From contig JANNBN010000125.1 in assembly GCA_031385545.1 (NCBI GenBank), forward strand, positions 1 to 64,000: a stretch of DNA of 64,000 bases, written 5' to 3'. The DNA comes from JANNBN01 sp031385545. GTDB taxonomy: Bacteria > Actinomycetota > Acidimicrobiia > Acidimicrobiales > JANYDT01. The notes under the pieces were generated by a model. The model was given only the letters and a program-made list of their open reading frames with translations. It had not been told where the DNA came from and searched no databases. The translations under genes were made by a program, and so were the position numbers. Each line of letters opens with the position of its first letter. The stretch's first letter is position 1. Of this stretch, positions 46,651 to 54,105 are shown piece after piece.

Positions 46651-48321
46651 ATGGACACGACCCTCGAATCGGTCATCGACCTCCGTGAGCGACAGGCACG
46701 TCAACTGCTGGCGACACCGGAGCGTTTCGCCAACGACCTCGCGTTGGCCGTCAACCGCGACAGATACGAGTGGCAACACCTTCCCGGCATGCCTCCGTTT
46801 GCGAAACGCAACCCTGAAGTGGCCGAACTGCAGGAGAAGGGTCGGCTGGGTTACGACTATTCGATGAGCATCGTCAACGGTGCGATCAGCGGCTTCGGGT
46901 GGGCTCGGGACAAGGGTTCGAAGGCCAACCGTCTTCAGCATTACTCGCACTTCTATGCGTGGAGGGCATTACCCGAGGTGGCGACGCGTTGGAAGACCGA
47001 TGCCGAGTTTGCCCGGCAACGCCTGAACGGCGTCAACCCGTTGATGATCAAGCGCATCACGGACATCCCGGAGAACTTTGCGGTCACCGAGGAACGCGTT
47101 CGCGGCGCGCTGCCTGCTGGGGTCACCCTGCGAAGTCTGTTGGCCGAGGGTCGCCTGTTCCTCTGCGATTGGGCTGCGTTGGACGGATGCCCAGTCGCGT
47201 TCGGGCGATTCCTGTCTGCTCCGTTGGCGCTGTTCTGGGTGAACGGGCAACGGACGTTGATGCCCCTCGCGATCCAGCTCGCGCAGTCCATCGCAACCGC
47301 CAAGGTGGTGTTCACCCCGACCGACGACCCGTGGCTGTGGCTGACGGCGCGGACACATGTGCAGGCCGCAGATGCTGCGTTGCACGAGATCGTCGAGCAT
47401 CTCGCCAAGACACACTTGGTGATGGAGACGGTCTTCGTCTCGATGTGCCGCACCCTTCCGTCACAGCATCCGGTCCATCAATTCCTTGCGCCGCATTTCG
47501 CAGGAACGCTGTTCATCAACCGTGGCGCCCGCGAGACGATGATTGCGCCAGGTGGTCCTATCGACAGGTCGATCGCGGTCGGCACCGACGGTGCCTATTG
47601 GCTCATCGGGGAAACATGGCGCACGTTTTCCTTCGCCGACCTGCACCTTGGCGAAGACCTGGCGGCACGTGATGTGGCAGACCCAGCTGGGCTACCCGGC
47701 TATTTCTACCGCGACGACGCGCAATTGCTGTGGAACGCGATCGACGCGTACACCGAAGAGGTCCTGCACCACTTCTACCCCGACGATGACACTGTCGTCG
47801 CAGACGAACAGCTCGCTCATTGGTGGATCGAGCTGACATCGGTCGACGGTGGTGGGATCGCCGGCATCCCGGGGTCCGACGGTCGGTTCCGAACGTTCGC
47901 GGACTTGCACCGCATGATCGCAACCACCATGTTCACCGCAACGGTTCAGCATTCCGCTGTCAACAACGGCCAGTACGACATCTTCGGGTTCATCCCGAAT
48001 TCGCCTGGTTCGATGTTCATGCCACCGCCGACGACTTTCGACATCAGCTCAGAAGGTCTGTTCACATATGGACTGCCGCCGCTCAGAGCCGCCGCGATAC
48101 AGCTGAAGCTGGTGCACCTGCTTTCGGCCCCGCCGATGTCACGTCTCGGCGAGTACCCTTCCGGGTTCCTCCGCGAACATTGCGAAGTGCGGGTCGCCAT
48201 CGACCGGTTCCTGGTGGCTCTTGACACGATCGCAATCAGCATCGAGGATCGCAACCGCCGGGTTGCGGTTCCGTATACCTACCTGCAGCCCTCCAGGATC
48301 GCGAACTCCATCAGCGTCTGA
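46651..48321 (+). CDS. Bacterial lipoxygenase
   Basis: A 556-residue non-heme iron lipoxygenase, predicted to add O2 to polyunsaturated fatty acids. The iron site is readable: H245 and H250 in ALHEIVEHLAKTHL, H434 and N438 in TVQHSAVNNGQYD, and a C-terminal carboxylate on V556 (ANSISV) where most lipoxygenases end in Ile. Other family segments are DDPWLWLTARTHVQAAD, VFVSMCRTLPSQHPV, LFINRGARE and IPNSPGSMFMPPPT. There is no N-terminal PLAT domain, as in several bacterial enzymes. It ends one base before the stop codon of a convergent coral-AOS-like gene and is divergent from a cyclase-ATPase regulator. Lipoxygenases are uncommon in Actinobacteria. Confidence 0.93.
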   Translation: MDTTLESVIDLRERQARQLLATPERFANDLALAVNRDRYEWQHLPGMPPFAKRNPEVAELQEKGRLGYDYSMSIVNGAISGFGWARDKGSKANRLQHYSHFYAWRALPEVATRWKTDAEFARQRLNGVNPLMIKRITDIPENFAVTEERVRGALPAGVTLRSLLAEGRLFLCDWAALDGCPVAFGRFLSAPLALFWVNGQRTLMPLAIQLAQSIATAKVVFTPTDDPWLWLTARTHVQAADAALHEIVEHLAKTHLVMETVFVSMCRTLPSQHPVHQFLAPHFAGTLFINRGARETMIAPGGPIDRSIAVGTDGAYWLIGETWRTFSFADLHLGEDLAARDVADPAGLPGYFYRDDAQLLWNAIDAYTEEVLHHFYPDDDTVVADEQLAHWWIELTSVDGGGIAGIPGSDGRFRTFADLHRMIATTMFTATVQHSAVNNGQYDIFGFIPNSPGSMFMPPPTTFDISSEGLFTYGLPPLRAAAIQLKLVHLLSAPPMSRLGEYPSGFLREHCEVRVAIDRFLVALDTIAISIEDRNRRVAVPYTYLQPSRIANSISV

Positions 48322-49446
48322 TCACGAGTTAGACGGCAACGGGTGCATGTCCGGGCCAGGCGGAATCGGCATCGGAGGAATAGGGTCCCAGTCGGGCGCG
48401 TATCGGGAATCGGGAAACTTTGCGGGCATGCCACGTAGCCGGTAGGACAACAGGCGGGCCTGTGCCGCGCGCCTGGTTGCGAGCCGGAGATTGTTGACCG
48501 AATGCGGGTCGTCGATGGACACGCCCGTTGGGACAGGAAGCGATGGCGGGTGATTGCCGATGTCGTACCAGGTCAACATCGACTCGGTGTAGTCGAGCGC
48601 CTCGGTGAGCGTCACGGTGGCCACGTCGTGGAACGGGGTCACGCTGTCGTCCCAATCGTATTGCGCGGTCACCCACGTGGGGTCCGGTCCGGGGGGCTTG
48701 CGGCGTGTCTGGATCTGGAAGCGGTACTCGATCGTGCCGTCGCCCTCCAGCCGGGCACGGAGTTCATCTTTCAGGTAGTTGCGTGTCCGCTGCTCGTCCG
48801 GGAACGGGTTCTGAAACCAGTTGTGGTCCTTCCACCACTGTGGCAGCGCACCCGAATCGACTCCATCCCAGTCCGCTGCCGCCGGAATGAGGCGGTATCG
48901 GCAGTAGTAATACGTGCCCATAAGGTCGACGAAGCCGAAGCAGGTTTGGCTGTGGTAGCTGAGCTTGGAGAACGACTCGGGGTTGCGGCGGCTGCTCTCG
49001 CCACCGCCGAACAGCGCCTGCGGGTTGGTGCGCAGGTAGTGGACGAACATCTTTCCGCGCTCGTTGGTCTTGCGGAACTGCCACGTGGTCCGTGCGCTCC
49101 AGAACAGCCCGACGCGTCCCGTGTTCATCAGCACGTCGAAGGGCGAGGCGAAGCGCTCGTCGGACAGTTTGAGTGCTGCTGACCGCACGCACATCTTTGC
49201 GTCGTCGCGAAACAGGACGGAGCCGTGACGAACCCGGCATGGGAATTCTCGGCCGGGGGTGAAGAACTCGTGCTCCGGGAACGTCGGGTTGTCAACGATC
49301 CGAAACGTTCCGCGTGTCAGAGCACCGTTCTCGTGTGACATGCGTTTGCGTTGGAAAAAGGCACTGATGGTGATGCCAACAGTCATCACCACGACGATGG
49401 CCCGAAGTTGGAAGCGGAGCCAACCGGCCCAGAGGTTGTCGAACAT
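48322..49446 (-). CDS. Catalase-fold heme protein, allene oxide synthase-like
   Basis: A 374-residue protein matching the coral allene oxide synthase domain (about 373 residues) as I recall it. Matching segments are FPEHEFFTPGREFPCRVRH, DVLMNTG (N108), YYYCRYRLIP and IEYRFQIQ. The distal heme His is predicted as H38 in RMSHENG, preceded by Ser37 where coral AOS has Thr66 and catalases have Val. The proximal ligand is predicted as Y335 in RLLSY, the catalase R-x-x-x-Y form. ATG 49446 gives this length; the frame is open further upstream. It should convert a fatty-acid hydroperoxide made by the adjacent lipoxygenase. Activity (synthase, lyase or peroxidase) is inferred. Confidence 0.8.
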   Translation of the reverse strand: MFDNLWAGWLRFQLRAIVVVMTVGITISAFFQRKRMSHENGALTRGTFRIVDNPTFPEHEFFTPGREFPCRVRHGSVLFRDDAKMCVRSAALKLSDERFASPFDVLMNTGRVGLFWSARTTWQFRKTNERGKMFVHYLRTNPQALFGGGESSRRNPESFSKLSYHSQTCFGFVDLMGTYYYCRYRLIPAAADWDGVDSGALPQWWKDHNWFQNPFPDEQRTRNYLKDELRARLEGDGTIEYRFQIQTRRKPPGPDPTWVTAQYDWDDSVTPFHDVATVTLTEALDYTESMLTWYDIGNHPPSLPVPTGVSIDDPHSVNNLRLATRRAAQARLLSYRLRGMPAKFPDSRYAPDWDPIPPMPIPPGPDMHPLPSNS

Positions 49447-49898
49447 GTGCTCACTCGATCCGTCGGTGTGGTGGTGAGGGTACCCTCTGCGAAGGGTCGG
49501 CGCGCTGTCGAGGCGATCGTGACGTGACATCGGAGGAGAGGTCGCCCTTCCCGGTCTCCGCTCGACCGGGAAGTAGCGACAGACTTCCGCCTGCCCAACG
49601 CTCGCCTGAGGTCGTTTCGAACGTCTCGCCGATTCCCGCTCGCCTTGCGACGCTCGAGCGTTGGTCTCTTCAGTAAAAATATAGGGACTTATCACTTGGA
49701 GGGCACCGTACGCGTGCGGGATATGGCGACTGGTGCGGTACTCAGTGTCGTGAGCCGACAGCCGGTTGTGAGCACCGGTTCAGGTGCACCTCCGTTCGGT
49801 TGTGCACCGCAGTGACGTACCGTGCGCACGGCCGTCAGCGAGGCCCCCGGCAAAGTGTGGACTCAGGTGGTCTCAGGCCACCTCAGTCCACAAGTTGC
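49447..49898. other. Intergenic region between AOS-like and methyltransferase genes
   Basis: About 450 bp without a supportable gene. It contains a palindromic ggtacc within gagggtaccctc near 49478, an AT-rich island (cagtaaaaatatagggactt, near 49671) unusual for this GC-rich window and a possible promoter, and a hairpin at its far end. Short open frames here have no recognisable content. Confidence 0.5.
49856..49892 (-). terminator. 15-bp hairpin downstream of methyltransferase gene
   Basis: tgtggactcaggtgg (49856-49870) pairs with ccacctcagtccaca (49878-49892) with one mismatch and a 7-nt loop. It starts 7 bp past the methyltransferase stop. Confidence 0.75.
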
Positions 49899-50762
49899 TT
49901 AGCGCGTAGCGGTCACAAGCCAGCACGCACCGTCGACCATGGCGCCACCCTCGGCCCACATGGTGCGCATCACCTCTTCGGCCTTGCTGCGCGCACCAGC
50001 CTTCTGCTCGTCGGTTGCCCCGACCAAGAGCCGGGCGGCGACGCCGATCTGAAGTGACCCCTCGACTGCCGTGTCGAAGTCGGAGGTACCGAACAGGTGC
50101 ATCGTCCGGATGCAATTGGTCACCCTGACCCCTTCCCACCCGCTGGCCGTCAGGATGGCGCGGATTCTGTCCGGGTCGGCGAACGCAAACGGACCGGGGG
50201 CGATGGGGTCCAACGGCGGCCGGTCAGGGAACAGACCCACGAGCTCTCGCCCCAGCGCCGACATCCACCCGTTGGCGCTGGGGGTCTGCCAGCACACGAA
50301 GGACAGGCGGCCGCCAGGCTTCACGAACGTCAGCATGTTGCTGAACGCTGCGACCGGGTCTGCGAAGAACATCACGCCGAATCGGCTGACGAGTGCGTCT
50401 GCCGAGCCACCGATGTCGTCCACCGATGCGACCTGTGCGTCGGCGAGCACGAAGGAAGCGTTTGCCACGCTGGACGTAGCAGCACGCTGCACGCAGCGAG
50501 CCAGCATCGGCGCGCTGATGTCCAACCCGACGACCGCGCCGGTCCGCCCGACCAATTCCGCGACCTGAAGGGTGGTGTGTCCGCAGCCGCACCCGATGTC
50601 GACGACCCGCTCGCCCGGTTGCACTCGGAGGGCCTCGATGGCCGCATCGCCCATCGGCGCAAGCTGCACGTCCATGCGTTCCTGCCAGTCGGTCCAGGCC
50701 GACCCTCCTGGCTCGTTCCAGTACTGGCGCTGGGTTTCATTGTCCGGGGCGATGCGACTCAT
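49899..50762 (-). CDS. SAM-dependent methyltransferase, class I
   Basis: A 287-residue Rossmann-fold methyltransferase. VVDIGCGCGHTT is motif I, GLDISAPML motif II, and VLADAQ and FVKPGGRLSFVCWQ the later motifs. The start segment QRQYWNEPGGSAWTDWQERM is common in a UbiE/COQ5-like subgroup of actinobacterial methyltransferases of unknown substrate. It is divergent from the CitE-like gene. TAGGGT 6 nt before ATG 50762 indicates a leaderless mRNA. Substrate not assigned. Confidence 0.88.
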   Translation of the reverse strand: MSRIAPDNETQRQYWNEPGGSAWTDWQERMDVQLAPMGDAAIEALRVQPGERVVDIGCGCGHTTLQVAELVGRTGAVVGLDISAPMLARCVQRAATSSVANASFVLADAQVASVDDIGGSADALVSRFGVMFFADPVAAFSNMLTFVKPGGRLSFVCWQTPSANGWMSALGRELVGLFPDRPPLDPIAPGPFAFADPDRIRAILTASGWEGVRVTNCIRTMHLFGTSDFDTAVEGSLQIGVAARLLVGATDEQKAGARSKAEEVMRTMWAEGGAMVDGACWLVTATR

Positions 50763-50768
50763 GTGTGC

Positions 50769-50774
50769 ACCCTA
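50769..50774 (-). promoter_or_regulatory. -10 element of methyltransferase gene
   Basis: TAGGGT on the minus strand, 6 nt before ATG 50762. Confidence 0.5.
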
Positions 50775-50910
50775 TTGGGCCGAACGCGTACAGGCTGCGA
50801 GGATGGCAGGAGGATGAAACGGACCGATCGCAGACCCTTCGTCGTGGCCCGAGCACCAAGAGGGACGATGCGGCCGAACCGTACGCAACAACCACCGCCG
50901 GCTCGTTCTT

Positions 50911-50955
50911 ACGGTTCGTACGGTTCGTACGGCTCGTCCGGTTTGCACGGTTCGG
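50911..50955 (+). repeat. Five tandem 9-bp units before CitE-like gene
   Basis: acggttcgt at 50911-50919 and 50920-50928, then acggctcgt, ccggtttgc and acggttcgg, ending 4 bp before ATG 50960. An inverted copy (cgaaccgta) lies at 50875-50883. The array replaces any ribosome binding site. Confidence 0.75.
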
Positions 50956-50959
50956 CCGC

Positions 50960-51832
50960 ATGCTGACGCTTCGTACGGCTCTGTACGTCCCCGGCGACCG
51001 AGCGGATCGAATCGGTAAGGCCCTCGCCAGCGCAGCGGATTGTGTGATCGTGGATCTGGAGGACGCGGTTGCTGCCACACAGAAACGGCGTGCTCGAGAG
51101 GTGGCGGTCGAGTCCTTGGCTGCACTCGACGGGAAGCGCTCGTCCTGCCCGACGGTTGCGGTGCGGGTGAATGCGTTGAGCACGGGGCTGCTGAACGACG
51201 ACATCGCTGCTCTCGCGGAGGTGTGGTCGCAGATCGGCTTCATCGTTCTACCGATGGTGCCGAATGCAGAGGCTGTACGGGAGGTCGCAGCCATTCTGGA
51301 GTCGGTCGATCCGCACGCTGCGTCCGATGCCGTCGGTCCGCGGCTGGTGCCGCTCATCGAATCGGCGCGAGGCGTGTTGCATTCTCCAGCAATCGCGGCA
51401 GCACACGCTCGCGTACATACGCTGGCGCTCGGCCCTGCCGACCTGTCGAACGAGTTGGGCATTTCGCCCAGCCCCGATGGCGTCGAGCTGTTGCATGTGC
51501 GGTCGCAGCTTGTTCTCGCTGCTGCTGCAGCGGGGCTTGCCCGGCCCCTCGACGGCCCATGGTTGAACGTGGCTGACGCCGACGGATTGCGGCGTTCGGC
51601 AGAGGCCGGGAAGGTTTTGGGGTTCGGGGGGAAACAGGTGATACATCCAGCGCAGATCGACGTTGTCTCCCGGACCTACGCCCCGACCGAGGCGCAACTG
51701 CTATGGGCACGTACGGTCGACGCAGCTTTCGCCGAAGCTGAGGCTCGTGGGGTGTCATCCATCAGCCTGCCCGACGGCACGTTCGTCGATTACCCGGTTG
51801 CGTTCCGGGCGCGGGCAATACTTGCCGAGTAG
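50960..51832 (+). CDS. HpcH/HpaI aldolase, CitE-like CoA ester lyase
   Basis: A 290-residue member of the CitE-like lyase family. LYVPGDRADRIGKAL at the N-terminus, VDLEDAV with the metal-side acids, VAVRVNAL, PLIESARGVLHSPAI with the catalytic Glu, and GFGGKQVIHPAQI are family signatures. Members cleave citramalyl-, malyl- or similar CoA thioesters. No citrate lyase partner genes are present, so a stand-alone lyase is expected. ATG 50960 starts directly at the conserved N-terminus; the open frame upstream only translates the 9-bp tandem repeat. Confidence 0.88.
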   Translation: MLTLRTALYVPGDRADRIGKALASAADCVIVDLEDAVAATQKRRAREVAVESLAALDGKRSSCPTVAVRVNALSTGLLNDDIAALAEVWSQIGFIVLPMVPNAEAVREVAAILESVDPHAASDAVGPRLVPLIESARGVLHSPAIAAAHARVHTLALGPADLSNELGISPSPDGVELLHVRSQLVLAAAAAGLARPLDGPWLNVADADGLRRSAEAGKVLGFGGKQVIHPAQIDVVSRTYAPTEAQLLWARTVDAAFAEAEARGVSSISLPDGTFVDYPVAFRARAILAE

Positions 51833-51879
51833 GGCCTTTGGCGCTTGCATCTGCTCCGTCGGAGGAGGAGTCTGAACTC

Positions 51880-52266
51880 ATGGCCTCGTCATCGCGTTCT
51901 GTCGACCCCGGTGGACCAACGAACGGGACGGATTCCATTCGGTCTGTACTCGACGCCGAGGAGAGACGACTGCGTGCGTTCATCGGCACCATGGAGACCG
52001 GCGGTGTGATTGAACACACGGGAACCGACGAGCACCTGGTGCCCATGGAAGACCGGACCAACGACGGGGGCACCGAGTTGGCCGAGCGGACGCTGCAGCT
52101 GGGGTTACTCGAATCTGTCGAGTCACGACTCGCCGAGGTGGGCGCGGCGAGGGAACGAATGGAGCTTGGCACCTACGGACGGTGCGCCCACTGTGGCATG
52201 GCGATCGATCCGGAGCGCCTTAGCGCCCAGCCACTTGCCCGTTCGTGCACGGTGCACACCGCATAG
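51880..52266 (+). CDS. DksA/TraR-like zinc finger protein
   Basis: A 128-residue small regulator-like protein. A helical region (ELAERTLQLGLLESVESRLA, then EVGAARERMELGTYG) leads into a C-terminal finger GRCAHCGMAIDPERL ending SCTVHTA. Canonical DksA fingers have C-x2-C...C-x2-C; here the last ligand is His (C-x2-C-x17-C-x2-H). DksA-type proteins bind the RNA polymerase secondary channel, but many short actinobacterial members are uncharacterised. A strong GGAGGAGGAG lies 9 nt before ATG 51880, the best ribosome site in the window. It follows the CitE-like gene by 47 nt. Confidence 0.82.
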   Translation: MASSSRSVDPGGPTNGTDSIRSVLDAEERRLRAFIGTMETGGVIEHTGTDEHLVPMEDRTNDGGTELAERTLQLGLLESVESRLAEVGAARERMELGTYGRCAHCGMAIDPERLSAQPLARSCTVHTA

Positions 52267-52373
52267 CGACGCGGGGCGTGAGCGGATTGGGAGCGCCCGC
52301 GCCTCCGAGAGATCGTGGGATGTGTTGGAATGTCGGCGATCGAGAGTGACTCGGTGCCCGGAGGATCCAACCC

Positions 52374-53162
52374 ATGAACGAAACAGTTCTGATCACGGGA
52401 GCAGCAGGAGACATCGGGAGCGCCGTTGCTGAGACTCTCGCGTCAATGACCCGGACGCTGATACTTGCTGATCATCCCAGTTCGCAGCAGAAACTCGCCG
52501 GCGTCGCGGAATCGTTGCGAGGCCGTTGTGCGGCCGTCGTGGAGTCGACGTTCGATGTCAGTGACCGAGCCGATGTCGCGAGCGCTCTGTCGGCGTGCCG
52601 CGCGCAGGGCCACGTTCCCAACTTGGTGTTCAACAATGCCGGGTACCAGGGCGCCTTTACCCGCGTTGACCTGATGGAGTCCGATGAGGTTGCCAAGGTG
52701 CTTGCGGTCAACGTGCTTGGCGTCTTCAATGTGATTGCCGAGACGTCGGCGGCGTTGATCAGCGCGGGCCTTGCCGGTTCGATCGTCAACACAGCATCAA
52801 TGGCAGGCGTCGGCGGTGCACCCAATATGGCCGGTTACTCGGCGTCGAAAGCGGCTGTGATCGGCCTCACCAAGAGCACCTCCAAGGACCTCGCCCCGTT
52901 CGGCATTCGGGTGAATGCGGTGTCGCCGGCGTTCATCGGCCCAGGCGCGATGTGGGAGCGTCAGGTCGAGATGCAGGCGGCAACCGGCAGCCAGTACTAC
53001 TCGTCGGATCCAGCGGAAGTCGCGAAGCAGATGATCGGCATGGTGCCGCTTCGGCGTTACGGAACAACGGGTGAGGTTGCGTCGGTCGTGGCGTTCCTGC
53101 TGTCCGACGCAGCGTCGTATCTCACGGGCGTCAACATCGAGATCAGCGGCGGCTCGGCCTAG
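52374..53162 (+). CDS. SDR family oxidoreductase
   Basis: A 262-residue classical short-chain dehydrogenase. LITGAAGDIGSAVAETLA binds NAD(P), FNNAGYQGAF is the NNAG motif, IVNTASMAGVGG holds the catalytic Ser, YSASKAAV the Tyr-xxx-Lys pair, and the C-terminus YLTGVNIEISGGSA is typical. CGGAGGA precedes ATG 52374. The substrate is not predictable; the setting (CitE-like lyase, DksA-like protein) gives no clear pathway. Confidence 0.9.
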   Translation: MNETVLITGAAGDIGSAVAETLASMTRTLILADHPSSQQKLAGVAESLRGRCAAVVESTFDVSDRADVASALSACRAQGHVPNLVFNNAGYQGAFTRVDLMESDEVAKVLAVNVLGVFNVIAETSAALISAGLAGSIVNTASMAGVGGAPNMAGYSASKAAVIGLTKSTSKDLAPFGIRVNAVSPAFIGPGAMWERQVEMQAATGSQYYSSDPAEVAKQMIGMVPLRRYGTTGEVASVVAFLLSDAASYLTGVNIEISGGSA

Positions 53163-53235
53163 AGGGATCGGACTCATTGACACCGACCGAGCGTCTGGTC
53201 CTACGGGGAGAGGCCTGATCGACACCGGCACGCTC

Positions 53236-53261
53236 ACATGACATCATGTTTGATGTCATGT
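53236..53261. promoter_or_regulatory. Perfect palindromic operator at toxin start
   Basis: acatgacatca (53236-53246) and tgatgtcatgt (53251-53261) are exact inverted repeats around tgtt. The palindrome covers the ATG (53246) of the HigB-like fragment, the normal place for toxin-antitoxin autoregulation. Confidence 0.7.
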
Positions 53262-53386
53262 GGTCAATCGAGTTGGAGCCGGAGGTTGAGTCCTGGATCA
53301 ACGATCTCGACCCGCGTCGATATGCCGTCGCGCTCCCACACCTTGAACGGCTCGAAACTGTCGGCAACCTTAATGGCTGGATCTGA
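53246..53386 (+). pseudogene. HigB-like toxin, truncated
   Basis: 46 residues starting MFDVMWSIELEPEVESWIND, then DLDPRRYAVALPHLERLETV. This is the N-terminal third of a RelE/HigB-type (phage Gp49-like) mRNA-cleaving toxin, which normally runs to about 110-120 residues. The frame stops at TGA 53384-53386 soon after the helix, so the catalytic strands are lost. The intact operator upstream suggests recent decay. Confidence 0.55.
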
Positions 53387-53500
53387 GACCCTGTCTGCGG
53401 ACGAGATGCGCTTTTCCTTCAATACGGTATTTAACTTGGCGGAAACCGCTGCGGCTCCTTCGTCGGAGCAATGGCCGGCCTCCTGCGTTCTTGGAGTGAG

Positions 53501-53852
53501 CTAACCGTCGACGGGGTGGGTGAGTTCCAACGGTCGGTGGGAGCGTGCCGGTTTGTGTAGCGATGCCGGACATGTAAAGCCTACGTGTCGGCGATGTCTC
53601 GCTACAGCCAGCGCCGGCGAACCAGCTTCCGACGTACCCAATACCAGTGGGATTCGGCGGCCGTCCTGGAACTCTGCGTCGAGCTTCAGCTCGGCGCCGA
53701 GGGCCTCGATGTATTTGCGCAGCGTTGAGATCCGCAGATCCTCAGCGTGCTCGATCTTCGAGATCGAAGTCGTCCCCCGCAGCGAGCGGCTCCGGTAGCG
53801 CGCCCGGCCCGTGAGCGCGTCCTTCCGATGGGGACGATGGCGGAGTTCCGCG
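53501..53852 (-). pseudogene. XRE-family antitoxin remnant
   Basis: The minus strand reads TTSISKIEHAEDLRISTLRK followed by YIEALGAELKLDAEF and DGRRIPL, the second half of a helix-turn-helix XRE/HigA antitoxin. No start codon is present, and the region that should encode the first helices (AELRHRPHRKDALTG) is degenerate. The reading continues past the normal end to TAG 53501-53503. It faces the toxin fragment, so the two are no longer an operon; a rearrangement or two separate systems could explain this. Confidence 0.55.
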
Positions 53853-54062
53853 CCCGCCTGCTCACGCGAACGTCGTGCACCTCGTCGTGGTCAGCGACTC
53901 AGGCCGTCCGTGGACCCGAACGCTCCGACGGGAGCTGATCGCAGCAGGACGCTGGGAGATCGAACCGACCCTGCGCTCATGCATTGGATGGCCGTACGGG
54001 CGGATCGGTGAGCCGGGAGTCGGAGAACTGCAATCTCCGCACTCGACCGAATCGTTGTCCAG

Positions 54063-54105
54063 TGGGGCAGGCGGGTATCGAACCCGCAACCGAGGCATTA
54101 TGAGT
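54063..54105 (-). tRNA. tRNA 3' fragment with CAU anticodon (Met-like), not functional
   Basis: On the minus strand a CTCATAA anticodon loop is followed by a variable region, an intact T-arm (gcgggttcgatacccgc, 54072-54088) and the acceptor strand ctgcccc with discriminator A. No matching 5' acceptor (GGGGCAG) or normal D-arm lies upstream; instead the sequence is the 3' end of the HAD gene, whose TAA stop falls in the anticodon loop. The 5' anticodon-stem bases (acgga) do not pair with tgcct. This fits a half-tRNA left by site-specific integration or deletion. Confidence 0.6.

Larger units (their letters stand above)
53163..54062. other. Decayed island between SDR and HAD genes
   Basis: About 900 bp that hold no intact gene. 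Recognisable pieces are an operator-like palindrome (53236-53261), a truncated HigB-type toxin on the plus strand, an XRE antitoxin tail on the minus strand, and a tRNA 3' fragment at the far edge (each listed). An open frame at 53875-54159 (+) reads HLVVVSDSGRPWTRTLRREL and then runs into the tRNA fragment; I cannot assign it. Confidence 0.6.
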
